A stretch of 6,596 bases of DNA from Acidobacteriota bacterium (GTDB lineage: Bacteria > Acidobacteriota > Vicinamibacteria > Vicinamibacterales > UBA2999): NCBI GenBank assembly GCA_020851835.1, contig JADZBZ010000020.1, forward strand, positions 1-6,596. The letters run 5' to 3'. Shown here piece by piece: positions 1-6,524 of this stretch. Both the position numbers and the translations under genes were made by a program. The stretch's first letter is position 1. Every line of letters starts with the position of its first letter. Under the pieces are notes generated by a model. It was given only the letters and a program-made list of their open reading frames with translations, was not told the DNA's origin and did not search any database.

Positions 1-1608
1 GTCGTTGATGCCGTCGCCGATGAACAGCGTCGGTGCCCGCGCCATCTCCGCCCGCGTGATGGCGACCTTCTCTTCCGGCGAGCACCCGCCGTGCACCTCG
101 GTGATCCCGACGCGCTCGGCGAGGTAGAGCACCTCCTGCTCTCGATCGCCGGAGACCAGCAGGATTCGCTCGAGGTGGTGCCGCGGGCCGAGGTGGCTGA
201 TAAACGATCGGCTGTCCTCTCGCGGGGCGTCGTGGAACCGGTAGGTCGCCGCGTACCGGTCCTCGACCAGGACAATGCACTCGAGCCCCGACGCCTCCGG
301 AGGGAGCAGGGCGCCGAAGCCGCGCGCCACCGCCTGCTTGCGCCCGATGATGCGCACGGGCGTACCGCCGACAATCCCGCGAAGCCCCTCGCCCGGACGC
401 TCGCCGATCTCCGTGGCATTCACGAGGGCCAGGCCGTCCCGCTCGGCCGCTTTCAGGAGCGGCTCTCCGAGCGGATGCCTGGAATAGCGCTCGAGGCTCG
501 CGGCCAGCTGCAGCACGCGGCCATCCTCCAGGCCTGGCGCGACGAACCTCTCGGTCAGTGTGGGCTCGCCGTAGGTGAGCGTCCCCGTCTTGTCCAGGAT
601 GATCGTCCGGCAGGTATCGATCCGCTCGAGGATCGCCGGGTCTCGGATGATGATGCCGTGCCGGGCCGCGAGGGAGATCGATCCGATAATTGCCACAGGG
701 ATGGCAATCAGGAGCGGACAGGGCGTGGCCACCACGAGCACCGCGAGGAAACGAACGGCTTCTCCACTCCAGGCCCAGGCTCCGACGGCGATGGCGAGCG
801 CAATCGGCGTATACCACGCTCCCAGTCGATCGCCGAGGCGGCGGAACTGGGGCCGGCGCTGCTCGGACTCCTGCATCACCCGCATGATCCGGGCGTAGCG
901 GGAATCCACCGCCAGCCGGGTCGCCCGCAGGGTCAGGGCCTGCTCGCCGTTGATCGCGCCCGAGAACGCCTCCGACCCGGGAGCCTTCAGCATCATGAAC
1001 GGCTCGCCCGTCAGGTACGATTCGTCCATGACGCCGTGCCCCTCGACGACGACGCCGTCCACCGGGCAAATCTCGTGAGGGAACACGACAATGTGGTCCC
1101 CGGCCACCACGGCATCCAGCGAGACGTCGTCCACTTGACCGTTGGTCTTGCGATGGGCCAGCGCCGGCATCCGGCTTGCGAGCGCGTGCAGCACGGCCGA
1201 CGCCCGGCCGACGGCCATCTGCTCGAGGGCCTCCCCGCCGGAGAGCATCAACACGACGAGAGCCCCCGCGAGGTACTCGCCCAGCAGGACTGCGGTGACG
1301 ATGGAGATGCCGGCCAGCAGGTCGGAGCCGAACTCGCGCCGGAGCGCCTTGAGCGCCAGCGACAGGACCAGCGGCGTGCCGCCTGACGCGAGCACGAGAT
1401 ACAAGGGCAGGTCCCGGCCGAACGGCGACACCGTGAAGCCCCAGCGCAGGACGAGGTGGGCGAAGATGCCGGCGATGGCGATCGCGGCAATCAGCGATTC
1501 GCGGTGGGCCCGGGCGACCGGACGCCAGGCCGCCCAACCACCGTGGACCGGAACGCGCGTCGGCCGGGGCGCGTTCGGCACCGGCGGTCGGTCAGGCGGG
1601 GCCGGCAT
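1..1608 (-). CDS. Heavy-metal translocating P1B-type ATPase, TPC-motif subgroup (3' end outside window)
   Basis: Inner-membrane metal-export pump driven by ATP hydrolysis. 536 residues are visible; the C-terminus, with the last membrane helices, lies beyond the left edge. Seen in order: a proline-rich N-terminus (1-30) with no heavy-metal-associated domain; membrane segments near 38-57, 67-88 and 94-124; actuator domain with TGEP at 200-203; helices near 262-281 and 285-314, the latter carrying TPCP at 295-298; phosphorylation motif DKTGTLT with Asp339; nucleotide-domain His378-Pro379 and GERPGEGLRG (402-411); SGD at 486-488 where TGD is usual; GDGIND at 531-536. TPC replaces the CPC of copper and zinc pumps. 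As far as I recall, TPC marks the P1B-5-like group, some of which export nickel or iron, so the substrate here is only inferred. ATG at 1608 overlaps the end of the upstream methyltransferase gene by 17 bases; no clear Shine-Dalgarno site precedes it, which fits translational coupling. Confidence 0.95.
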   Translation of the reverse strand, partial: MPAPPDRPPVPNAPRPTRVPVHGGWAAWRPVARAHRESLIAAIAIAGIFAHLVLRWGFTVSPFGRDLPLYLVLASGGTPLVLSLALKALRREFGSDLLAGISIVTAVLLGEYLAGALVVLMLSGGEALEQMAVGRASAVLHALASRMPALAHRKTNGQVDDVSLDAVVAGDHIVVFPHEICPVDGVVVEGHGVMDESYLTGEPFMMLKAPGSEAFSGAINGEQALTLRATRLAVDSRYARIMRVMQESEQRRPQFRRLGDRLGAWYTPIALAIAVGAWAWSGEAVRFLAVLVVATPCPLLIAIPVAIIGSISLAARHGIIIRDPAILERIDTCRTIILDKTGTLTYGEPTLTERFVAPGLEDGRVLQLAASLERYSRHPLGEPLLKAAERDGLALVNATEIGERPGEGLRGIVGGTPVRIIGRKQAVARGFGALLPPEASGLECIVLVEDRYAATYRFHDAPREDSRSFISHLGPRHHLERILLVSGDREQEVLYLAERVGITEVHGGCSPEEKVAITRAEMARAPTLFIGDGIND

Positions 1609-2233
1609 GCTCTGGTTCGGACGAGACCGCTGGCTTGTGAAGGGTGATGACTCGGTACATTCCGCCGAATGCCGCGGGCTCGTCTCTTTCCACCTCGAGC
1701 CCGTTTCCCGCGAGCATCGGCCCGAAGCGCCTGTTCATGTCCGTGATGAGCGGCTTCATTACCAGGTTGAGCAGCCGGCGCCGGATCGATAGGCGCTGCC
1801 GATCGCCGAGGAACTTGTCGAAGACGGCTATCCGTCCTCCGGGCTTCAGCACCCGGACGGCCTCGGCAAGGCCTTTCGAAGGTTGAGGCATGACGCCGAG
1901 CACGAGGTGCATGATAACCGCATCGAAGCTTTCGTTCTCGAACCGCAGCCGGCGCGCGTCGCCCCCTTCGGCGTTGACACGCATCCGCAGCCCGGACGCG
2001 CGGCGTTCCAGTCGCTTCAGCATAGCGGGCGTGGCGTCGACGGCGGTGATCTCGATGTCGCGTGGCAGGTGCGGCAGGTCGAGTCCGGTCCCCGCGCCGA
2101 GAATCAGCAGCCGCGCGTCCGTCCTCAGCCCCAGAGGCTCGATCGATCGCTTCCGCGGCTCCTCGAACCCGACGGCCTCGACCAGCGAGTCGTAGAAGGG
2201 CGCCCAGAACGTGTAGCGGACACGGTTCCACAT
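1592..2233 (-). CDS. Class I SAM-dependent methyltransferase (UbiE/PmtA-like)
   Basis: Cytoplasmic or membrane-associated methyltransferase of 213 residues; acceptor unknown. The Rossmann fold is clear: motif I LLILGAGTGLDL (42-53), an acidic ribose-binding residue in ITAVDATP (Asp66), GGDARRLRF (90-98), and the central strand FDAVIMHLVLGV (103-114), followed by the VLKPGGRIAVFDKF hallmark (128-141). The N-terminus, with YTFWAPFYD at 7-15, matches the start common to UbiE-like and phosphatidylethanolamine N-methyltransferase-like proteins, so a lipid or quinone acceptor is possible but unproven. Positively charged stretches around 145-170 could contact membrane. The ATG at 2233 is preceded by GATAAGG about ten bases upstream. 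It is the first gene of a probable two-gene operon with the metal ATPase and diverges from the reductase gene 69 bases away. An arsenite or other metalloid methyltransferase is conceivable from context, but the cysteines needed by ArsM enzymes are absent: the protein has none. Confidence 0.9.
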   Translation of the reverse strand: MWNRVRYTFWAPFYDSLVEAVGFEEPRKRSIEPLGLRTDARLLILGAGTGLDLPHLPRDIEITAVDATPAMLKRLERRASGLRMRVNAEGGDARRLRFENESFDAVIMHLVLGVMPQPSKGLAEAVRVLKPGGRIAVFDKFLGDRQRLSIRRRLLNLVMKPLITDMNRRFGPMLAGNGLEVERDEPAAFGGMYRVITLHKPAVSSEPEHAGPA

Positions 2234-2268
2234 CCTCTCGAAACCTTATCCGAAATTGCCATCCCGCA

Positions 2269-2296
2269 TTGCCGGCGGTCGCTGCCGCAATACACT
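2269..2296 (+). promoter_or_regulatory. Possible promoter for a leaderless reductase mRNA
   Basis: TTGCCG at 2269-2274 and TACACT at 2291-2296 are separated by 16 bases; each matches four of six positions of the sigma-70 consensus. The -10-like box ends six bases before the GTG start at 2303, so transcription would begin at or next to the start codon. This fits the lack of a usable Shine-Dalgarno site. The match is modest and rests on spacing. Confidence 0.4.
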
Positions 2297-2302
2297 CGGA
2301 GT

Positions 2303-3046
2303 GTGGACACCTTCACGGCGCAGGTTTCGCGGATTGACGATCTGACCCGAGACGTCCGCGTGTTGACGCTTCGGCTGGTCGATCCGCCCGTACTGCGTTT
2401 CGAGGCGGGTCAATTCGTGTCGTTTCATCTCGATCGGCCGGGTGCGCGGCATCCGCTCACCCGTGTCTACTCCGTGGCGTCGCCTCCCGGCCGCGACACC
2501 GAGATTGAACTCTTGTTCAACCTGGTGCCTCGTGGTCCCGGCTCCACGTACCTGTTCGGGCTGCGCGAGGGCGACCGCGTCCGGTTCAGGGGACCGGCCG
2601 GAACCTTCGTGCTGCACGAGCCGCTCGATCGCGATCTGCTGTTTGTCGCCACCGGAACCGGGATTGCTCCCCTGCGGTCGATGATTCACGCGGCCGTGGC
2701 GAAGACGAATCGGACGATTCGGCTGATCTGGGGCGTGCGAGGCGAAGAGGACCAATACTACCAGGAGGAGCTTGGGGCGCTCGCCCGTGAGTACCCGAAT
2801 TTCTCGTGGGTGATGACGCTCTCACGCCCTTCTGCCGCGTGGGAGGGGCGCATCGGCTACGTGCAAAAAATCGTACGTGAGGAAGTGACGTCGGTGGACC
2901 GGTTGGCCGTGTACGTGTGCGGCGGAAGCGCCATGATCGAGGACGTCGTGGCGATCGTGCGCCGCGTTGGCATCTGCCCCATCCATCGGGAGCAGTACTA
3001 CAAGGACCGGCCGCAACCCTGGTCCCCGCCGGCGCCACCCGTTTGA
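2303..3046 (+). CDS. FAD/NAD(P)-binding oxidoreductase, ferredoxin-NADP reductase superfamily
   Basis: Flavoprotein that should pass electrons between NAD(P)H and a one-electron carrier or oxygenase; partner unknown. The 247-residue protein holds only the FAD and pyridine-nucleotide domains. Seen: FEAGQFVSF (33-41); FAD-binding RVYS (54-57); phosphate-binding GPAGTF (97-102); nucleotide-binding VATGTGIAP (115-123); LIWGVRGEED (141-150); VCGGSAMIEDV (205-215); and the C-terminal HREQYY (228-233) near the flavin. There is no 2Fe-2S ferredoxin domain, unlike full-length benzoate- or toluene-dioxygenase reductases, and no signal peptide. The open frame runs much further upstream, but only as an antisense shadow of the methyltransferase gene. 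GTG at 2303 is chosen because family similarity begins there (TFTAQVSRIDDLTRDVRVLTL) and a -10-like box lies just upstream. GGAG at 2298-2301 is too close to serve as a normal ribosome site. The proline-rich tail ends inside a terminator hairpin. Confidence 0.92.
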   Translation: MDTFTAQVSRIDDLTRDVRVLTLRLVDPPVLRFEAGQFVSFHLDRPGARHPLTRVYSVASPPGRDTEIELLFNLVPRGPGSTYLFGLREGDRVRFRGPAGTFVLHEPLDRDLLFVATGTGIAPLRSMIHAAVAKTNRTIRLIWGVRGEEDQYYQEELGALAREYPNFSWVMTLSRPSAAWEGRIGYVQKIVREEVTSVDRLAVYVCGGSAMIEDVVAIVRRVGICPIHREQYYKDRPQPWSPPAPPV

Positions 3047-3066
3047 GCCAACGGGTGGCGCTGGCG
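3027..3066. terminator. Strong hairpin between convergent genes, probable bidirectional terminator
   Basis: A perfect 12-base inverted repeat (3032-3043 with 3050-3061) extends outward through one G-U pair to a 17-pair stem (3027-3043 with 3050-3066) around a six-base loop. The loop begins with the TGA stop codon of the reductase gene (3044-3046). The receptor gene ends 31 bases away on the other strand, so both transcripts would form the hairpin. No U-rich tail follows on either strand, so it may stop polymerase inefficiently or act mainly by protecting 3' ends. Confidence 0.6.
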
Positions 3067-3096
3067 CTCATCGTATTGAGATCCGGCCTCGCGCGC

Positions 3097-5928
3097 TCAG
3101 AAGTCGACGCTCAATCCGAGCTTGACGAGCCGCCCGCGCTGAATGGCCGACGCGCGGTGATAGGTGGGACCGAGGGTCGTGATGCGGCTCGTAATTGCCG
3201 AGCGGTTCAGCAGATTGTAAACATCCAACCGAGCCGAGAGCCGGCTGCCGGCAAGACGCACGCCCTTTCGCACGCTCATGTCGACTTGGCTCACGTTCGG
3301 GAAACGAATCGTGCCGCGTGGGTCGACCATCACGCTCTGAGACCCCTGAGTCAGCAGTACCGTGTTGTTACCGACCGAAACCGTTGTCTCCTCGGGAAAT
3401 CCCTTGTAGTAGGACGCGGTCGCGCTCACGAATGTCTCAAACGGTGCCTCCCACACGCCGGATAGCCGGTACGACCAGGGCAAGTCGTTTCCGATGATGC
3501 CGCGGGCGAATTCCTGGCTGTTCGGATTGTTCAAATCGCCCAGGAGATATCCCGTCGTCTTGCCGAAGCTGGCTCCGCCCATGAGCGACCAACGGTGGCT
3601 CATGCGCTTGTTGACGGTGACGTCTGTACCCTGGTAGTCGCTATTCAACTCGGAGGAGTTGTCGTACAGGTTGTCGATCCGGCCACGCAGCGCCGGGTCT
3701 TGATTGAACACCGTCACCGACTCGCCGCTATTCCGTTCGGTGACCGCGAGTGGAATATAGGTTTCGGTGGGCACGGCCACGTTCCGGAACCCGAGATCGC
3801 GCCGCTTGGTGCGATAGGTGTAGCCGACCGAGGCGACGACATCGCCGAACTGCCGCTGTATTTCCGCGGAGAACTCGTTCGACACCGGCCGCTCGATACC
3901 GTCGGCGTATCGGTTCTTGTTGCCGAGGCTGTAGCCGGTCGAGGGCCCCAGTTCGCCGAGTTGCGGAGTCAGATCGTGGTTGGCGTCGCAGCCGGTCGTC
4001 TGTCCGGAAGCGCACACCGTCCAGACGCGCGTGTCGTTTGCGACCGCGAATGGATTCACGCGGTGCACGTAGCTCACGCCGATCGGAATCGCGTAACGAT
4101 TGGCCGAGAACTTGAGCGCCGTCCGGCCGTCTCCCGTCAGGTCGTAGATGGCCGACACCCGGGGCATCAGGTTCTTGAAGTTGGGCAGGTCCTCCAACGC
4201 GGGAAAGCACCTCGGGTCGGGATTGAAGAGCGTCGCCGTCTGGCAGGCTTCGGGAGCCCACCCCCTGATGGCCTCCCAGCGCAGGCCCATGTTCAGCGTC
4301 AGCTTTCGACTCGGCGTCCATCTGTCCTGGAAATAGAGCGCCTGTTCGACGCTGAACTCTCTCAGACTCGTCGGTGTCGTGTATGTGTTCACGGAATCAG
4401 GCAGACCGTTTCGATAGATCGCGCGCATGCCCGATGTGGACGTGACGTCGCTGCCGAACATGCTGCGCATGTACTGATAGCCGACCTTGAGATCGTGGCG
4501 GCCCGTGTAGTAGTTGATACTGGTGTTGGCGGCGTAGCGATATTCCGGCGTGCTCGAATAGGTCGGCAACGCTACGGTCGAGTACTGCGTCACGGCGTCG
4601 AACCGGGCGATGGCGCCGTCAGGCACCTCGGGCCGCGGATCGAAGCGATCGTTGACCCGCATCGAGCTTCCGGAGACGTCGAGGACCATCTTCGAAGAGA
4701 TCGGCGAGGTCCACTTGACCTGATTGATCTGCGGCACCTTGTTGCTGTAGTTCCTGGCGGCGCTGTCGGCGAACGTCCCGCCACCGCGGTGACCGATAAC
4801 TTTCTTCTGCACCGTGTAGAACCACGAGATCTGATTTCTCGGCGACACCTGGTACGAGAGCTTGGTACCGACGGTGCGGAGCAAGTTGTCGTCGATGACC
4901 TGGGAACCGTCGGTGTCGTAGCTCCCCAGCTTGTACTGGTCCAGCACCGCGTCGTGTGCCGACACGACGAACCATAACCTGTTCGGGACGATCGGGCCGC
5001 CGAGCCACCCGCCGACATCGTACATGCGGGCGATGTCGGCGTTGGGTGTGATGTTCGGGTTGGCCGCGAGCGCCGCCCCGGGCACCGTGGCCAGCAACTG
5101 CGTTTTCAGCGCATCCGAGTAGTTGCTCGATGACAGGCCGCGGCCCGACACCGCATAGGTTGCGCCACCGTGAAACTGGTTGGTGCCCGTCTTCGTAACC
5201 TGGTTGAAGTTGACCCCGCCTTTCGATCGCTCCGCTGGCCCGCCGGCCGTCTGGACATTGGCTTCTTCGTAGATGTAAGGATCGAAGTAGAGCATCGGGC
5301 CGTTGCCGTTGTCGTTCACCCACGACACGTCCATACCGTCGATGAGAAATCCGTTTTCGTTGCTGGTGCCGTGCACGGATGTCGTCGAGGAGAGAAACGC
5401 TTCCGACCCGCCCACGTCGACCTTGCTGACCACGACGCCAGGCACCACCCGAACCATCGACCAGATATCATTTCTGTTCGGAAGGCTGTCGAGGAGTTCG
5501 CGCGTCAACACCGTCTGTTTCATCACCGTCGTCGTGTCGAGGAGCGGCGCCTGGCCAGAGACGACCACCCCCTCTTCCAGCGCGCCGATCGCGAGCATCA
5601 GATCGATGCGCGAGGTCTGATCCGCGTTGACGGGAACATTCTCCTGGGTGAAAGGACGGAACCCCTGCAACTCGCCCTTGACGCTGTAGCGTCCCGGCAC
5701 CAGTCTCGTGAACTGGTACGTCCCGCGTTCGTCCGTGATGGATGTCTGCGCTCCGCCGATGATTCCTGGACTCGACAGCGTCACCGTTGCGCCAGGAAGG
5801 ACCGCACCCGACTCGTCTGTGGCCGTCCCGGCGATCGCCCCAACGCCTTGAGCGACTGCAGGCGCGGAAGAGACAGCGAGGAACAGGACGGCGGCAAAGA
5901 ATCGAGCAACAGACAATCTCACAGACAT
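3097..5928 (-). CDS. TonB-dependent receptor, Oar-like, with carboxypeptidase-regulatory-like domain
   Basis: Outer-membrane beta-barrel, presumably importing or binding a ligand with TonB energy; ligand unknown. The 943 residues comprise a signal peptide (1-26, basic start, hydrophobic core, cleavage after AVA); a carboxypeptidase-regulatory-like beta-sandwich (about 28-113, with GTATDESGAVLPGATVTL and DERGTYQF); a possible TonB-box region EEGVVVSG (118-125); a plug (about 120-257, with GFLIDGMDV and GGVNFNQVTKTGTNQFHGG); and a barrel to the end, finishing LGLSVDF with the terminal aromatic residue needed for barrel assembly. Length is typical of the family. An in-frame ATG 51 bases upstream was rejected: it lies within the promoter, whereas 5928 has AAGGAG nine bases ahead and begins a proper signal peptide. 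Only four cysteines are present, in two close pairs (562/574 and 639/647). No SusD-like partner is visible. The gene has its own promoter and appears monocistronic, converging on the reductase gene. Confidence 0.96.
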   Translation of the reverse strand: MSVRLSVARFFAAVLFLAVSSAPAVAQGVGAIAGTATDESGAVLPGATVTLSSPGIIGGAQTSITDERGTYQFTRLVPGRYSVKGELQGFRPFTQENVPVNADQTSRIDLMLAIGALEEGVVVSGQAPLLDTTTVMKQTVLTRELLDSLPNRNDIWSMVRVVPGVVVSKVDVGGSEAFLSSTTSVHGTSNENGFLIDGMDVSWVNDNGNGPMLYFDPYIYEEANVQTAGGPAERSKGGVNFNQVTKTGTNQFHGGATYAVSGRGLSSSNYSDALKTQLLATVPGAALAANPNITPNADIARMYDVGGWLGGPIVPNRLWFVVSAHDAVLDQYKLGSYDTDGSQVIDDNLLRTVGTKLSYQVSPRNQISWFYTVQKKVIGHRGGGTFADSAARNYSNKVPQINQVKWTSPISSKMVLDVSGSSMRVNDRFDPRPEVPDGAIARFDAVTQYSTVALPTYSSTPEYRYAANTSINYYTGRHDLKVGYQYMRSMFGSDVTSTSGMRAIYRNGLPDSVNTYTTPTSLREFSVEQALYFQDRWTPSRKLTLNMGLRWEAIRGWAPEACQTATLFNPDPRCFPALEDLPNFKNLMPRVSAIYDLTGDGRTALKFSANRYAIPIGVSYVHRVNPFAVANDTRVWTVCASGQTTGCDANHDLTPQLGELGPSTGYSLGNKNRYADGIERPVSNEFSAEIQRQFGDVVASVGYTYRTKRRDLGFRNVAVPTETYIPLAVTERNSGESVTVFNQDPALRGRIDNLYDNSSELNSDYQGTDVTVNKRMSHRWSLMGGASFGKTTGYLLGDLNNPNSQEFARGIIGNDLPWSYRLSGVWEAPFETFVSATASYYKGFPEETTVSVGNNTVLLTQGSQSVMVDPRGTIRFPNVSQVDMSVRKGVRLAGSRLSARLDVYNLLNRSAITSRITTLGPTYHRASAIQRGRLVKLGLSVDF

Positions 5929-5937
5929 GGGAACACT

Positions 5938-5943
5938 CTCCTT
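5938..5943 (-). promoter_or_regulatory. Ribosome binding site of the TonB-dependent receptor
   Basis: AAGGAG reads on the minus strand nine bases ahead of the ATG at 5928. It decides the start in favour of the signal-peptide methionine over the methionine 51 bases upstream. Confidence 0.8.
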
Positions 5944-5969
5944 GGCGGGCGAATCCGTGCGTTTGCGCG

Positions 5970-5998
5970 ACCGTAGCACGCGCGGTCATGTCCGTCAA
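5970..5998 (-). promoter_or_regulatory. Sigma-70-type promoter of the TonB-dependent receptor
   Basis: On the minus strand, TTGACG (5998-5993) and TACGGT (5975-5970) are separated by the optimal 17 bases; the -35 box matches five of six consensus bases and the -10 box four of six. Transcription would start near 5963, giving a leader of about 35 bases containing the AAGGAG site. Short GACCG/CGGTC arms (5969-5973 and 5983-5987) overlap the -10 and spacer but are too short to call an operator. Confidence 0.6.
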
Positions 5999-6077
5999 CG
6001 CCCTTCGGCAATCCGACAGTACCGCGAACTGCAACTGGTCCAGTACGATGAGGTGCTGATAGAGCGTGAGAAGGCGC

Positions 6078-6083
6078 AGGAGG
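6078..6083 (+). promoter_or_regulatory. Ribosome binding site of the DUF302 gene
   Basis: AGGAGG, followed by T, is complementary to the 16S rRNA tail and lies eight bases before the ATG at 6092. It selects this start over the longer in-frame reading from 5927, whose extra 55 codons overlap the receptor promoter and look unlike protein sequence. Confidence 0.85.
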
Positions 6084-6091
6084 TATCCATC

Positions 6092-6475
6092 ATGAATGGC
6101 TTGAATACGGCACCGAGCGCGTTCCCGGTCGGAGAAACCATCGACCGCATGGTCTCGATCATCGAAGCGCAGGGCTGGCATCTGTTTGCCCGCATCGACC
6201 ACGCCGAACACGCCCGTCGCAAAGGGCTGGAACTGCGGCCTACCGAACTGATCCTGTTCGGCAATCCTGAGATAGGCACACTGCTGATGCAGGATCGTCA
6301 ACTGGCGGCCATCGACCTGCCGATGAAAGCACTGGCGTGGGAGGATGAACTGGGTCAGGTCAGGGTTGCCTGCAACAGCACGCAGTGGCTCAAGCAACGT
6401 CACGGGCTGACCGATGAGGCGACCATCCGGGCCATTGACGCGGTCCTGGCGAAGGTGTGCGCCAGCGTGCAATAG
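6092..6475 (+). CDS. DUF302 domain protein
   Basis: Small soluble protein of 127 residues made almost wholly of a DUF302 domain, a family without an established biochemical role. Recognisable signatures: FARIDHAEHARRKGLELRPT (32-51), LILFGNPEIGTLLM (53-66), AAIDLPMKALAWED (72-85) with the invariant-looking IDLP, and a terminal CNSTQWLKQRHGL (94-106). These cover the usual full length, so the gene appears intact. No signal peptide or membrane segment is present in this start choice, so the protein should be cytoplasmic; some family members are exported. Two cysteines (94 and 123) do not form an obvious metal motif. A strong ribosome site suggests good translation. The gene is divergent from the receptor gene across 163 bases; no convincing promoter was found on this strand, only an isolated TACGAT at 6044-6049 without a -35 box. 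GC content, about 62% by hand count, is close to the receptor gene, so there is no sign of recent transfer. Confidence 0.92.
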   Translation: MNGLNTAPSAFPVGETIDRMVSIIEAQGWHLFARIDHAEHARRKGLELRPTELILFGNPEIGTLLMQDRQLAAIDLPMKALAWEDELGQVRVACNSTQWLKQRHGLTDEATIRAIDAVLAKVCASVQ

Positions 6476-6524
6476 TCGCTATCAAGTGCGGTGGGTAGTG
6501 GACGGGTGGATGGGCATCGTCCGA

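Noticed and set aside
91..1386. 431-codon open frame on the plus strand opposite the ATPase
   Set aside because: It is antisense to a gene carrying all P-type ATPase motifs, its translation is rich in Arg, Gly and His without any recognisable domain, and GC-rich genes commonly leave such frames open.
1491..2231. Second minus-strand frame across the methyltransferase
   Set aside because: It is an out-of-frame, arginine-rich translation of the same strand; only the frame starting at 2233 carries the SAM-binding motifs.
1883..2302. Upstream extension of the reductase reading frame
   Set aside because: It overlaps the methyltransferase gene on the other strand and lacks protein-like composition; reductase similarity begins at 2303.
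3595..4977. 460-codon open frame on the plus strand opposite the receptor
   Set aside because: It is fully antisense to the receptor barrel, rich in Val, Arg, His and Asp in low-complexity order, with no ribosome site or domain signature.
5170..5976. 268-codon plus-strand frame opposite the receptor N-terminus
   Set aside because: It is antisense to the signal peptide, regulatory-like domain and plug, which are unmistakable; its translation has no family resemblance.
5969..5987. GACCG/CGGTC inverted repeat over the receptor promoter
   Set aside because: The arms are only five bases long with a nine-base gap in GC-rich DNA, which is too weak to call an operator.
6044..6049. TACGAT as a -10 box for the DUF302 gene
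   Set aside because: No acceptable -35 box lies 15-19 bases upstream and there is no extended -10 TG.
5468..6472. 334-codon minus-strand frame crossing the DUF302 gene and the receptor start
   Set aside because: It spans the promoter and ribosome site of the receptor and is antisense to a clear DUF302 domain; its second half is the receptor sequence read in the wrong frame.
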